A stretch of 64,000 nucleotides of DNA from an uncultured Senegalimassilia sp. (GCF_934630535.1 NZ_CAKTVU010000011.1:7522-71521); one strand, 5' to 3'. Shown: positions 53,492-62,606, counted from the stretch's first letter. Notes: a model not told the origin generated them from the letters alone. Numbers and translations: made by a program.

Positions 53492-56119
53492 ATGCAACGA
53501 CGATCCCTCGCCGCCGCCATCGGCATCGTCATCGTGACGCTTGCCTGCGTGTGCGGCCTGTACGTCCATTTCATCCAAGAGAAGGTGCATGACGAGAGCG
53601 CCGACCACCTGAAGGAGATATATTCCCAGGTCAACAACACGTTCTCTATGCTGGTGTCCGACAACTGGAACCACTTGAGCACCTGGAACACCATGTTCGA
53701 GGACTCCGCCGCCCACTCGCCCGACGGCGCCGTATCCGGCGACGACGCCGAGCAGGCGCGCAGGTTCATCGATGGCGAACAGGCCAAGTGGGGCTTCACC
53801 GACTTCTACTTCATCAACTCGCAGGGCGCCTACGCCACGCCCGACGGCGAACGCGGCACCCTGAACCTGGGCCAGCAGCTCGACCAGCTGAACGGCGGCA
53901 ACAGCATCGTGGCGGACACCGTCCCCACCAGCGGCACGGGGCTCACGGTGTTCGCCACACCCGTGACGCCCGCCTCGTTCGACGGGTTCGAATACTCGGC
54001 CATCGCCATAAGCTACAACAACCACGACATGGAGGCGGCCCTTGACGTGAACGCCTTCGATGGGCAGTCCAGCTGCTTCGTCATCACACCGGCCGGCGAC
54101 CTGCTGTTCTCCGCCACCGACCAGTACTCGCAATCATCCAACCTGCTCGACTGGCTCGACCAGATCGCCTCGTTCGGCGAAGACGGCGGCATCGACGCCA
54201 TCCACTCCGACATCGACGCAGGTCAAAGCGGCACCACGCAGTTCTCCACCGCCAACAACCAGTACTACCTCACCTACATGCCCGTAGGGTTCCAGGACTG
54301 GGTGATGGTTGGCGTGGTCCCGAGCAACGTGGTCAACGCCAGCATGTCGGAGGTGCAGCTGCTCACCATCGCCATCGTGTCGGTGGTGCTGTTCGCGCTT
54401 GCCGCGCTCGTGGTGGTCATCCTGGTGCAGCACGGGCGCCGCGTGCTCGACCAGCAGGTCAGAGAGGTGAAATACCGCGAGCAGCTGTTCAGCGCGCTGT
54501 CAGGCAGCACCGACAACATCTTCGTCATGCTCAGCCCCGACGGCGGCGCGGTGGACTACGTCAGCCCGAACACGAAGCGCATCCTGGGCATCCCCGCCGC
54601 CGACATCGCCAAGGACGTGCGCAACATCGACCGCTCGCTGGAGCCGGGATCGGAAAGCTTGCTCGAATCCAACATGCACACGCTTCCCAGCAACGACCAC
54701 CGCGACGGCGACAGCACGCGCCGCCATCAGGAAACCGGCGAGCTGCGCTGGTACCACGAGACGCTGTTCCGCGCGAAGGTGGGCGACACAGAGAAGCTGG
54801 TGTACGTGCTGTTCGACCGCACGAAGGAGACTGAAAGCCGCGAACGCCTGCAGCAGGCGCTGGCCATTGCCAAGCAGTCCAACCAGTCGAAAAGCACGTT
54901 TCTGGCGAAGATGTCCCACGACATCCGCACCCCCATCAACGCCATCATGGGCATGACGCAGATAGCGCGCGACAACGCCGGCGACTGGGAGAAGACCGAC
55001 GAATGCCTTGCCACCATCCAGGCCTCGTCGCAGCACCTGCTCAGTCTGATCAACGACGTGCTCGACATGTCCAAGATCGAAAGCGGCGCCATCGAGCTGC
55101 AGGAGGAATGCTGCGACCTGGACACGCTGCTGCGCGACGTGGACGCCATCATGCGGCCGCAAACCGCCGCGAAGGGGCAGCTGCTCACGCTCGATGCAGT
55201 GAACGTGCAGCACCGCAGCTTCGCCGCCGACCAACTGCGCGTGCGCCAGATCCTGCTGAACCTGCTGTCGAACGCGGTGAAGTACACGCCCGACGGCGGC
55301 ATGGTGGCGCTTCACGTGGAAGAGCACGAGCAGACCAGCCCGAATTTCGTGCGTCTGAGCTTCATCGTGCGCGACAACGGCATGGGCATGCCGCCCGAGT
55401 TCATCGACCACGTCTTCGCCCCGTTCGAGCGCGCCGAGGGCAGGCAGATGCAGGGCATCCAGGGCACCGGCCTGGGCATGACCATCACGAAAGCCCTGGT
55501 AGACGCCATGGGCGGCACCATCGACGTGGAGAGCAAGGAAGGCCACGGCACCACGTTCACCGTGAAGCTGAAGTTCAAGCTGGGCGAAGGCGAAGGGGCG
55601 AAGCCGTGCCCGTGCAAGGCCGCCGACAACGACCCCGGCAAGGGCAAGCGAACGGGCAAGGATGCCGAGCGCGACGACGCGAAGGACGATGCGGACGAGA
55701 AACGCCCCTCCTATACCGAGGTGTTCAAGGGCCGGCGCTACCTGGTGGCCGAGGACAACCAGATCAACCGCATCATCCTGGCCGAGATGCTCACCGAGCG
55801 CGGAGCGACCCTCGAGCAGGCGCAAAACGGCAAGGAGGCCGTGGAGCTGTTCGCCGAAAGCGAGCCGCAGCATTTCGATGCCGTGCTCATGGACGCCATG
55901 ATGCCCGTGATGGACGGCTACGAGGCCACGCGCGCCATCCGCAAGCTGCCGCGCCCCGATGCGCAGACCATCCCCATCGTGGCTCTGACCGCCAACGCCT
56001 ACGCCGACGACGTGAAGAAGGCGCTGGACTCGGGCATGAACGCGCACGTGGGCAAGCCGTTCAAGATCGCCGACCTGGCGAAGGCCATAGACGAGCTGCA
56101 GCGCGACGACGATCGTTAG
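53492..56119 (+). CDS. Hybrid sensor histidine kinase / response regulator
   Basis: Membrane signal-transduction protein (875 residues). Signal-anchor at 6-28; an extracytoplasmic Cache-like sensor of ~260 residues; second helix near 290-315; PAS-like domain; HisKA with SHDIRTPINAIMG; ATPase domain (NLLSNAVKYTPDG, DNGMGM, GTGLGMTI). A charged Lys/Asp linker follows, then a receiver with VLMDAMMPVMDG and ALTANAY. No HPt domain is fused and no output gene is adjacent, so the phosphate must go to a partner encoded elsewhere. ATG 53492 has GAGG upstream. Confidence 0.93.
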   Translation: MQRRSLAAAIGIVIVTLACVCGLYVHFIQEKVHDESADHLKEIYSQVNNTFSMLVSDNWNHLSTWNTMFEDSAAHSPDGAVSGDDAEQARRFIDGEQAKWGFTDFYFINSQGAYATPDGERGTLNLGQQLDQLNGGNSIVADTVPTSGTGLTVFATPVTPASFDGFEYSAIAISYNNHDMEAALDVNAFDGQSSCFVITPAGDLLFSATDQYSQSSNLLDWLDQIASFGEDGGIDAIHSDIDAGQSGTTQFSTANNQYYLTYMPVGFQDWVMVGVVPSNVVNASMSEVQLLTIAIVSVVLFALAALVVVILVQHGRRVLDQQVREVKYREQLFSALSGSTDNIFVMLSPDGGAVDYVSPNTKRILGIPAADIAKDVRNIDRSLEPGSESLLESNMHTLPSNDHRDGDSTRRHQETGELRWYHETLFRAKVGDTEKLVYVLFDRTKETESRERLQQALAIAKQSNQSKSTFLAKMSHDIRTPINAIMGMTQIARDNAGDWEKTDECLATIQASSQHLLSLINDVLDMSKIESGAIELQEECCDLDTLLRDVDAIMRPQTAAKGQLLTLDAVNVQHRSFAADQLRVRQILLNLLSNAVKYTPDGGMVALHVEEHEQTSPNFVRLSFIVRDNGMGMPPEFIDHVFAPFERAEGRQMQGIQGTGLGMTITKALVDAMGGTIDVESKEGHGTTFTVKLKFKLGEGEGAKPCPCKAADNDPGKGKRTGKDAERDDAKDDADEKRPSYTEVFKGRRYLVAEDNQINRIILAEMLTERGATLEQAQNGKEAVELFAESEPQHFDAVLMDAMMPVMDGYEATRAIRKLPRPDAQTIPIVALTANAYADDVKKALDSGMNAHVGKPFKIADLAKAIDELQRDDDR

Positions 56120-56246
56120 CGAAGCAGGTCGCGCCGCGCGCCGCGGCGTGACCGTGCGGCGCTGCACACGCCCTGCGCATAACGCGAGGCTATAATCGAA
56201 AGCGAACCGCCTTAACCTATGTACCGCCGCACTGAAGGGAGACGCC

Positions 56247-56615
56247 ATGCAATTCATCATCCGTTGGCTGGTCACCGCCGTCGCCGTAGGGGCCGCCGTA
56301 TGGCTGGTCCCGGGCATCGCCGTGCTGGGCACCACCGAAAGCTGGATCGCCGTGGCCATCACCGGCCTGGCGCTGTCGCTTATCGACATGAGCATCAAGC
56401 CGCTGTTGCAGCTGCTCAGCCTGCCCATCACGTGCCTGACGTTCGGCATCTTCTACCTGGTGGTGAACACCGCCATGCTGTACCTGGCCGCATGGCTGAG
56501 CAACGGCATGTTCCACGTGGGGTTCTACATCTCCAGCTTCGGCAGCGCGTTCTTCGCGTCCATCGTCATCAGCATCGTGTCCGCGATCATGAACTCCGTC
56601 GTCGCCGACAACTAG
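56247..56615 (+). CDS. Small four-helix membrane protein, phage-holin-4/YvlD-like
   Basis: A 122-residue membrane protein with four predicted helices, resembling the 'phage holin family' (Phage_holin_4_2/YvlD). Conserved-looking positions are VPGI in the first loop and SIKPLLQLLSLPITCLTFG in the middle. Despite the name these are common chromosomal genes; no phage genes are nearby. GAAGGGAGACGCC precedes the ATG. It lies between the hybrid kinase and the cyd operon. Role unknown. Confidence 0.85.
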   Translation: MQFIIRWLVTAVAVGAAVWLVPGIAVLGTTESWIAVAITGLALSLIDMSIKPLLQLLSLPITCLTFGIFYLVVNTAMLYLAAWLSNGMFHVGFYISSFGSAFFASIVISIVSAIMNSVVADN

Positions 56616-56643
56616 GCGAAGAAGCAACCGGGTTAAAAATAAC

Positions 56644-56713
56644 CGAGACAAAATCTCGTTAAGACTTCCATTTTCTCGTTTCGCGACGTATTATGTTACT
56701 AGTTTAGTAGCAT
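56644..56713 (+). promoter_or_regulatory. cydAB promoter with two dyads
   Basis: A -10-like TATTAT (56689-56694) is flanked by symmetric sites. Upstream, CGAGA-N5-TCTCG (56644-56658). Downstream, ATGTTACTA (56693-56701) and TAGTAGCAT (56705-56713), one mismatch, 3-bp spacer, lying over the expected start site. The patch is AT-rich. A redox regulator is plausible, but the sites do not match the Rex consensus well. Confidence 0.45.
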
Positions 56714-56735
56714 ATGAACATAGGAGGGGGTTCTC

Positions 56736-58163
56736 ATGGATATGCTATCCGACGTCGCGCTGCTCTCGCGAATCCAGTTCGCGCTGACCGTGGCGTACCA
56801 TTTCATCTTCGTCCCGTTATCCATCGGCCTGGGCCTGATCTTGGCCATCTTCGCCACCAAGTACCACCGAAGCCGTAGCGAGGCCGACGGCAACGCCATG
56901 CGCTTCTGGGTGCGCATCTTCACCGCCACCTTCGCCATCGGCGTGGCCACGGGCATCACCATGGAGTTCTCGTTCGGCACGAACTGGGCCGACTACTCGC
57001 GCTTCGTGGGCGACATCTTCGGCGCGCCGCTTGCCGCCGAGGCCCTGTTCGCGTTCTTCCTGGAATCGGTGTTCCTGGGCGTGCTGCTGTTCGGGCGCAA
57101 CAAGGTATCCAGCCTGTTCTACACCGTGTCCGCGTGGCTGGTGTGGGCCGGTTCGTGCCTGAGCGCGCTGTGGATCCTCATCGCGAACTCGTGGATGCAG
57201 ACGCCTGCCGGAGCCGAGCTGGCCGCCGACGGTTCGAAGGCCGTCATCACCGACTTCTTGGCCGCGGCGTTCAACCCGTCCACGCTGCCGCGCTACACCC
57301 ACGTGGTGGTGGCGCTGCTGATCCTGGGCGCGTTCGCCTCCTTGGCCGTGGGCGCATGGTACCTGCTGCGCGGCAAGCACGCCGACTTCGCCATGAAGAC
57401 CATCCGCGTTGGCGCCGTCGTGGGCATCGTGGCCTCGTGCGCCCTGATCGTCACCGCGCACTCCTCCGCCGTGGAGGTGTCGCAGGAGCAGCCCACCAAG
57501 CTTGCCATGATGGAGGGCATGTACGACGACGAGGTCCCGCCGCTGTACGCCTTCGGCTGGGTCGATGAGGAGAACCAGCAGGTCATCACCCCGTTCTCCA
57601 TCCCCGGCGGCACCAGCTTCCTGGCAACGGGCACGTGGGATGCGCAGTACCAAGGCCTGAACTCGCTCGCACAGACCGAGAAGTACGGCGACATGGACGT
57701 GGCCGACATGCCCGTGAACCTGGTGTTCCAGTCGTACCACCTTATGGTGGCCATGTACGGCCTGATCATGATCACGGCCATCCTTGCCGTGGTGTTCTCC
57801 CTGCGCGGCGGCCGCATCCGCTCCATGCGCTGGCTGCAGAAGCTGCTGCTGGTCAGCCCCCTGTTCCCGTTCATCGCCATCCAGGTTGGCTGGATCACCG
57901 CCGAAGTGGGTCGCCAGCCCTGGGTCGTCTACCCTTCCACGTCCGGTCCCGACGGCGTGAGCCTGCTGACGAACAACGCCATCTCGCAGTCGGTGTCCGC
58001 ACCTGAGCTGCTGCTGACCTTGGCCCTGTTCGCAGCCGTGTACGTGTTCCTGTTCATCGGATGGGCGCGCGTGATTTCGCGCTTCATCGAGCGCGGCCCC
58101 GTCGGCGATGCCGCCCCCGCGGCCAACGCCGCCGATAACGACGCCGTCAAGGAAGGGGAATAG
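56736..58163 (+). CDS. cydA: Cytochrome bd quinol oxidase subunit I
   Basis: Haem-bearing subunit (475 residues) of the bd oxidase, which takes electrons from quinol and reduces O2 to water, here probably for oxygen defence. His ligand in VAYHFIF (H22), a second His in PRYTHVVV, a Met in QSYHLMVAMYG. The quinol loop has QEQPTKLAMMEGMYDD and is of the short type, matching the length relative to E. coli (~520). AGGAGGGGG precedes the ATG. Two bases separate it from cydB. Confidence 0.96.
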   Translation: MDMLSDVALLSRIQFALTVAYHFIFVPLSIGLGLILAIFATKYHRSRSEADGNAMRFWVRIFTATFAIGVATGITMEFSFGTNWADYSRFVGDIFGAPLAAEALFAFFLESVFLGVLLFGRNKVSSLFYTVSAWLVWAGSCLSALWILIANSWMQTPAGAELAADGSKAVITDFLAAAFNPSTLPRYTHVVVALLILGAFASLAVGAWYLLRGKHADFAMKTIRVGAVVGIVASCALIVTAHSSAVEVSQEQPTKLAMMEGMYDDEVPPLYAFGWVDEENQQVITPFSIPGGTSFLATGTWDAQYQGLNSLAQTEKYGDMDVADMPVNLVFQSYHLMVAMYGLIMITAILAVVFSLRGGRIRSMRWLQKLLLVSPLFPFIAIQVGWITAEVGRQPWVVYPSTSGPDGVSLLTNNAISQSVSAPELLLTLALFAAVYVFLFIGWARVISRFIERGPVGDAAPAANAADNDAVKEGE

Positions 58164-58165
58164 CC

Positions 58166-59191
58166 ATGAGCGCGCTTGCAGTCCTTTGGTTCTTTCTGAT
58201 TTTCGTGCTGATCGCCGGGTACTTCGTGCTCGACGGGTTCGACCTGGGCGTGGGCGTCCTGTACCGCGCGCTGGCGAAAGACGAGCGCGAGCGGGCGCTC
58301 GTGCGCCGCAGCATCGGCCCGGTTTGGGACGGCAACGAGGTGTGGCTGCTCACCGCCGGCGGCGCGCTGTTCGCGGCGTTCCCCGCGGCGTACGCCACCA
58401 CGTTCTCGGGTTTCTACCTAGCCGTTATGCTGGTGCTGTTCGGCCTGATCGTCCGCGCGGTATCGCTTGAGTTCCGCGCCCACGACCCGCAATGGGCGCG
58501 CGCCTGGGACGTCTGCTTCACCGTGGGCTCGTTCCTGCCGGCGCTGCTGCTGGGCGTGGCGCTGGGCAACGTGATCGCAGGCATCCCCATGGCTGCCAAC
58601 GGCGATTACGCGGGCGTGCCGCTTCTGGGCCTGCTGTCGCCGTTTACCCTGGTCGCCGGCCTGCTTGGTCTGGCCATGTGCCTTTCGGCAGGTGCGGCAT
58701 GGGTGGCGCTGAAGGCGCCCGCCGGCTCCGCCGTGCATGAGCGCGCCGCGAAGCTGCGCGTGCCCTGCCAGATCGCGGCCTTGGCGCTGTTCGCCGTTGC
58801 GACGGTCCTGGCGTTCGCCGTGGTGAAGCCCGTGTTCGCGCCGGGCATGCTCGCAGCCGGCGTGGTCATCGCCCTGGTGTTCCTTGCGTGCGTCGTCGCG
58901 TCGATCGCGCTGGGCCGCAAGGGCAACGACCTGGTGGCGTTCCTTCTGCAGTCGGTGGCGGCAGCTGGACTGGTAGCGCTTGCCGCGGTCACGCTGTTCC
59001 CCAACCTGGTAGTTGCCGCCCCGGGCAGCGTGGGGGCATCCATCACGCTGATGAGCGCGGCGTCCTCCGATACCTCGCTGGCGTGGATGACCGGCATCGC
59101 CTGCGTGGGCGTGCCGCTGGTGCTGGCGTACCACGTGATCGCGTACCGCGTCTTCCGCGGACGCCTGGACGACAAGGATGTGAACTACTAG
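58166..59191 (+). CDS. cydB: Cytochrome bd quinol oxidase subunit II
   Basis: Second core subunit (341 residues, about nine helices). Typical opening LWFFLIFVLIAGYFVLDGFDLGVG and GPVWDGNEVWLLTAGGALFAAFP. It begins 2 bp after cydA and ends directly against a small membrane-protein gene. No cydCD assembly transporter genes are seen downstream in the window. Confidence 0.96.
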   Translation: MSALAVLWFFLIFVLIAGYFVLDGFDLGVGVLYRALAKDERERALVRRSIGPVWDGNEVWLLTAGGALFAAFPAAYATTFSGFYLAVMLVLFGLIVRAVSLEFRAHDPQWARAWDVCFTVGSFLPALLLGVALGNVIAGIPMAANGDYAGVPLLGLLSPFTLVAGLLGLAMCLSAGAAWVALKAPAGSAVHERAAKLRVPCQIAALALFAVATVLAFAVVKPVFAPGMLAAGVVIALVFLACVVASIALGRKGNDLVAFLLQSVAAAGLVALAAVTLFPNLVVAAPGSVGASITLMSAASSDTSLAWMTGIACVGVPLVLAYHVIAYRVFRGRLDDKDVNY

Positions 59192-59365
59192 ATGGACGCG
59201 CGGGGTTACATGAAATGGCTGAGCATCCTGTGCCTGGTCATGGCGCTGTTCGGCACGGCAATCATGCTTGTCGGGTACAAGGCGCCCACCATCGGCCTGG
59301 TGGCAACGGTAGCAGCGCTCATCATAGCCGCGGCCGCGCTGGCATGGAAGGCCCAGGGGCGCTAA
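59192..59365 (+). CDS. 57-residue two-helix membrane protein after cydB
   Basis: A short gene starting at the base after the cydB stop (TAG then ATG). It encodes 57 residues: MDARGYMKW, a hydrophobic helix (about 10-29), the turn YKAPTI, a second helix (about 33-50) and a KAQGR tail. Codon use matches its neighbours, with GC-rich third positions. The cytochrome bd terminator lies 80 bp past the stop. Position and size suggest an accessory subunit analogous to CydX/CydS, though those have one helix; homology is not claimed. Confidence 0.7.
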   Translation: MDARGYMKWLSILCLVMALFGTAIMLVGYKAPTIGLVATVAALIIAAAALAWKAQGR

Positions 59366-59446
59366 CGCCGCCGGCCTGACGCCGGAAGCGCGAAACCGAG
59401 TCAGCCAGCCGAAAGCCAGACAACCGATCCGCTAACTTCTCGCAGG

Positions 59447-59479
59447 GGGGCGATGGGAAGCGATTCCCATCGCCCCTTT
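59447..59479 (+). terminator. Rho-independent terminator of the cyd operon
   Basis: A 13-bp perfect stem (59447-59459 with 59464-59476), loop GCGA, then TTT. Confidence 0.9.
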
Positions 59480-59635
59480 CGCGTGCCCGGGTTTTGTGAG
59501 GTTCCGCTGCACGGCTTATGCCGGTCGCGTGGATTCCCCGGCAAACTTTTGAAATGCCGGATAAGCGTCCTAGTATGAAACCCTACACAAACGGTACCTA
59601 TTCCCAAAAACAGGCAAGGGGTTGTTCCACGCATC

Positions 59636-60322
59636 ATGAAATCGAATAACGACGCCGCAAGCGTCAAGTGTTGTGCGCGCAAAATCTGGGCACACTTCAA
59701 GGAATTCGTCGCTTCAGTCAAAGGCGATTTGAGGGAAACGCACGACGAGATGTTCAAGGGCGCCGACACCCCCAAGCAGCGCCTGCAGCGCTCCGTGAGG
59801 CACGGATTGCTGCTGCTGGCACAGTTATGCCTGATCATGGGCGTATACGCCGCCGGCTGCGCGCTGGCCTCCGTGCTGCCCATCACGCTTCCCGGCAACA
59901 TCCTGGGCATGGTGCTGCTACTCGTGCTGCTGGGCACGCACATCCTGAAGACGAAATACATCAGCGAGGCATGCGATTACCTTATCGACAACATGTCCGT
60001 GTTCTTCATACCCGCCGGCGTGGCCATCATGGGCTGTTTCTCCATGCTGCAGGCCGCAGCGGCGAAGTTCGCGTTCGTCTGCATCGCCACAACCGTCATC
60101 GTGTTCCTGGCCACTTCCTACACGGTGCTGTTCGTGTCCTGGGTTATGGCGAAGATGGGCAAGGACACCGCACTGGCCCCCGCCGTTGAAGCAGAGAATG
60201 CGGCAAAGTCCCAGGTCAAAAACGCCGATTCCGGCAATACGCATGGCGAAGGCGCCGACAAGCACCATCCGCATACACCCGCAACCGGCGTCATCTCCCC
60301 CGTTGCCGGCAAGGAGGCCTAA
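59636..60322 (+). CDS. LrgA/CidA-family membrane protein with long tails
   Basis: Holin-like membrane protein (228 residues) that, with LrgB, is linked to murein hydrolase control and, in some bacteria, pyruvate or glycolate-type transport. Core helices about 55-175 with LPGNILGMVLLLVLLG and FFIPAGVAIMG. The protein is much longer than typical LrgA (~120-150): a ~55-residue charged N-terminus (KGDLRETHDEM) and a His/Gly-rich C-terminus (THGEGADKHHPHTP). It precedes lrgB by 3 bp. Confidence 0.9.
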   Translation: MKSNNDAASVKCCARKIWAHFKEFVASVKGDLRETHDEMFKGADTPKQRLQRSVRHGLLLLAQLCLIMGVYAAGCALASVLPITLPGNILGMVLLLVLLGTHILKTKYISEACDYLIDNMSVFFIPAGVAIMGCFSMLQAAAAKFAFVCIATTVIVFLATSYTVLFVSWVMAKMGKDTALAPAVEAENAAKSQVKNADSGNTHGEGADKHHPHTPATGVISPVAGKEA

Positions 60323-60325
60323 CCC

Positions 60326-61015
60326 ATGTTGAACCTTATCGCAACCCTGGCGGCGGGCACCGTCGTCTCCTTCATCGTGTTCAAGCTGGCGGTGGCGCTG
60401 TACAAGAAGGTGCGCTCCCCGTTGCTCAACCCGCTGCTGGTGACGGTGGCGTTCATCATCGCGCTCCTATGCGTCTTCCACATCCCGCTGGATTCCTACG
60501 AGTCGAGCGTGCAGCTCATCTCGTTTCTGCTGGGGCCGGCAACGGTCGCCCTGGCGTACTCGGTGTACCGCCAGCGCCAGATCCTCAAGCAGCACTTCAT
60601 CCCCATCTTCTGCGGCTGCCTGGTAGGCTCGGTCGTGTCGATGATCAGCGCATACACGCTCTGCGAGCTGCTCGGCCTGGGCGACGAGATGGCCACGTCG
60701 TTCATTCCCAAGTCCGTGACCACCCCCATCGCCATCGCCGTGTCGGAGCAGCTGGGCGGCATCACGTCCATCACCGTGGCGGCCGTCATCATCACCGGCA
60801 TCCTCGGCGCTATCTTCGCACCGCTCATGTCGAAGATCTTCCGCGTAAACAACCGCATCGCCAAGGGCGTGGCCATCGGCACGTGCAGCCACGCGGTGGG
60901 CACCACGAAGGCGCTTGAGATGGGCGAGCTGGAAGGCGCCATGTCCGGCGTCAGCATCGCCGTATCGGGCCTGCTCACCACCGCCATCGTGATTATCGCC
61001 AGCTGCTTTGTGTAG
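60326..61015 (+). CDS. LrgB-family membrane protein
   Basis: Partner of the LrgA-like protein (229 residues, about 7 helices). Family motifs are seen: SFLLGPATVALAYSVY, PKSVTTPIAIAVSEQLGG and GTCSHAVGTTKALEMGE. AAGGAGG lies within the end of the lrgA gene, so the two are co-translated. No LytSR-type regulator sits next to them. Confidence 0.94.
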   Translation: MLNLIATLAAGTVVSFIVFKLAVALYKKVRSPLLNPLLVTVAFIIALLCVFHIPLDSYESSVQLISFLLGPATVALAYSVYRQRQILKQHFIPIFCGCLVGSVVSMISAYTLCELLGLGDEMATSFIPKSVTTPIAIAVSEQLGGITSITVAAVIITGILGAIFAPLMSKIFRVNNRIAKGVAIGTCSHAVGTTKALEMGELEGAMSGVSIAVSGLLTTAIVIIASCFV

Positions 61016-61126
61016 CCACTTTCCCGGCGCACTAGCTTCGCGGCGCTCTCCCGCCACACCGACGCGAAAGCTAGGGCAACGGCCTCGATTCCCGCCTCAG
61101 CCCCCGCAAAACCCGCCGAAAACCGC

Positions 61127-61224
61127 GAAGGGCCCTGCGGCTTCCCTGATTCGCTTCCAACCACGGCGCCAGCCTTCCGGCTACGCCGTGCGATTTGAAA
61201 TCGAGGGGAGCCGCAGGGCCCTTC
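61127..61224. terminator. Large branched hairpin between lrgB and the dehydrogenase gene
   Basis: A 16-bp perfect outer stem (61127-61142 with 61209-61224), extendable by about 5 pairs. It encloses an inner stem (61162-61168 with 61184-61190) and the palindrome at 61191-61203. GCGGTTTTC follows on the minus strand. It could end leftward transcripts or be a structured RNA. Confidence 0.55.
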
Positions 61225-61233
61225 CCTATTCGC

Positions 61234-61270
61234 AATCGCCCGCCTGCCGGACATCGACAGGCGGGCGATT
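61234..61270 (-). terminator. Hairpin directly after the dehydrogenase stop
   Basis: A 13-bp perfect stem (61234-61246 with 61258-61270), 11-base loop, starting 3 bp past the stop of the leftward gene. Confidence 0.7.
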
Positions 61271-61273
61271 CCA

Positions 61274-62458
61274 TTACAGCGCCAAGCGGTAAATCTCGGC
61301 GGCGTCCTCCATGGTCAGCTTCTTGAAGCTGCCGAACGGCTCGCCCTTGTTCTCACGCAGGGTGGGGATCATTTCGGCGATAGCGTCCTCGATGTTGTCC
61401 TCGTCAAGGCCGAGCTCGCCCAGGCTGATGGGCATACCCAGGCTGGCAAAGAACATGCGCGTCTCGTCGATGGCCGACAGCGCGTCGGATTCGATGTCGC
61501 CCGTGGGCGCCAGGCCGAACACCTCATAGCCGTACTGCGCGAAGCGCGCCGGGTTGGCGTCGTAAACGTATTCCATCCATGCCGGGAACAGGCAGGCCAG
61601 GCCGGCGCCGTGCGTGACGGTGGTGTCGTAGGCGGACAGCTCGTGCTCAAGGCCGTGCGTCGCCCAGTCCTCGTGACGGCCCATGCCCAAAAGCCCCTGA
61701 TGGCACAGCATGCCGGCCCACATGATGTTCGCGCGGGCATCGTAGTTCTCGGGCTCGGCCAACACGCGCGGGGCCTCGGCGCGGATGGTGCGCATGACGG
61801 ACAGGTTCATGCCGTCGGTGACGGGCACGGCTCCCACATCGTCGAAGAAGCGCTCGAGCAGGTGGCAGTACATGTCGGTGATGCCGGCTGCCGTCTGGAA
61901 CGGCGGCAGCGTGAACGTGAGCTCAGGGTTCATGAACGCCAGCTTCGGGCGCTGGTAGTTGCTGGCGTAGCCGGTTTTCATGCCCAGCTCGTCGTTGCTG
62001 ATGACGGTGTTCTTCGAAGCCTCGCTGCCGGCGGCCGGGATGGTGAGCACCACGGCGATGGGCAGCACCTCGGTGTTCAGGTGCTTCTTGGTGATGAGCT
62101 CCCACACGTCGTAATCGATGCAGGCGCCGTTGGCGATGGCCTTCGAGGAGTCGACCACCGAACCGCCGCCCACGGCAAGCACCCAGTCCACGCCGTTTTC
62201 TTTGCACAGCGCAACGCCCTCGCGCACCAGGCCGATCTCGGGGTTGGGGCGCACGCCGCCCAGCTTCACGTACTCGATGCCCGCCTGCTCGAGCGATGCG
62301 CACACGCGATCGATAAGGCCCGACTTGATGGCGCTCTGCCCGCCGTAGTGCAGCAGCACCTTATGCGCGCCGCGCTCAGCCAGCATGGGGCCGACCTTGC
62401 TTTCGGCGTTATGACCGAACACGAAATGCGTAGGGGAAACGAACTCGAAGTCTTCCAT
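61274..62458 (-). CDS. Iron-containing alcohol dehydrogenase
   Basis: NAD(P)H-dependent dehydrogenase of the group III family (394 residues), closest in look to butanol dehydrogenase (BDH) types. The nucleotide motif GGGSVVDSSKAIA follows a Rossmann-like start. The metal site is made of the D/H residues in AGITDMYCHLLERFF and the His motifs GLEHELSAYDTTVTHG. It reduces an aldehyde to an alcohol; the substrate is unknown. ATG 62458 has AAGGAAGG upstream. Single gene. Confidence 0.92.
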   Translation of the reverse strand: MEDFEFVSPTHFVFGHNAESKVGPMLAERGAHKVLLHYGGQSAIKSGLIDRVCASLEQAGIEYVKLGGVRPNPEIGLVREGVALCKENGVDWVLAVGGGSVVDSSKAIANGACIDYDVWELITKKHLNTEVLPIAVVLTIPAAGSEASKNTVISNDELGMKTGYASNYQRPKLAFMNPELTFTLPPFQTAAGITDMYCHLLERFFDDVGAVPVTDGMNLSVMRTIRAEAPRVLAEPENYDARANIMWAGMLCHQGLLGMGRHEDWATHGLEHELSAYDTTVTHGAGLACLFPAWMEYVYDANPARFAQYGYEVFGLAPTGDIESDALSAIDETRMFFASLGMPISLGELGLDEDNIEDAIAEMIPTLRENKGEPFGSFKKLTMEDAAEIYRLAL

Positions 62459-62579
62459 GGGAACCGCCTTCCTTGGTTTCGGGACGACGCGCCGCCCACC
62501 CTCGCCCGCAAGCAGCACGATGCGCTCAGTATAACGCGTACGGCTCGTGTTTCTTGCAAGCGCACAAGGAGAAAAGAAT

Positions 62580-62606
62580 AAAGCCGGGCAGGAAGGACCC
62601 GGCTTT
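62580..62606 (-). terminator. Intrinsic terminator in the 62.5-63.0 kb gap
   Basis: A 9-bp stem (62580-62588 with 62598-62606), then TTTATTCTTTTC on the minus strand. No annotated gene lies between it and the ferritin terminator at 62960, hinting at a separate short leftward transcript. Confidence 0.75.

Noticed and set aside
56247..56615. Prophage remnant suggested by a holin-like gene
   Set aside because: No integrase, capsid, tail or lysis genes nearby; the YvlD/Phage_holin_4_2 family is common on chromosomes.
59192..59365. Direct CydX homologue
   Set aside because: CydX is a ~37-residue single-helix protein; this one is 57 residues with two helices and no recognisable CydX motif. Kept as an analogous candidate only.
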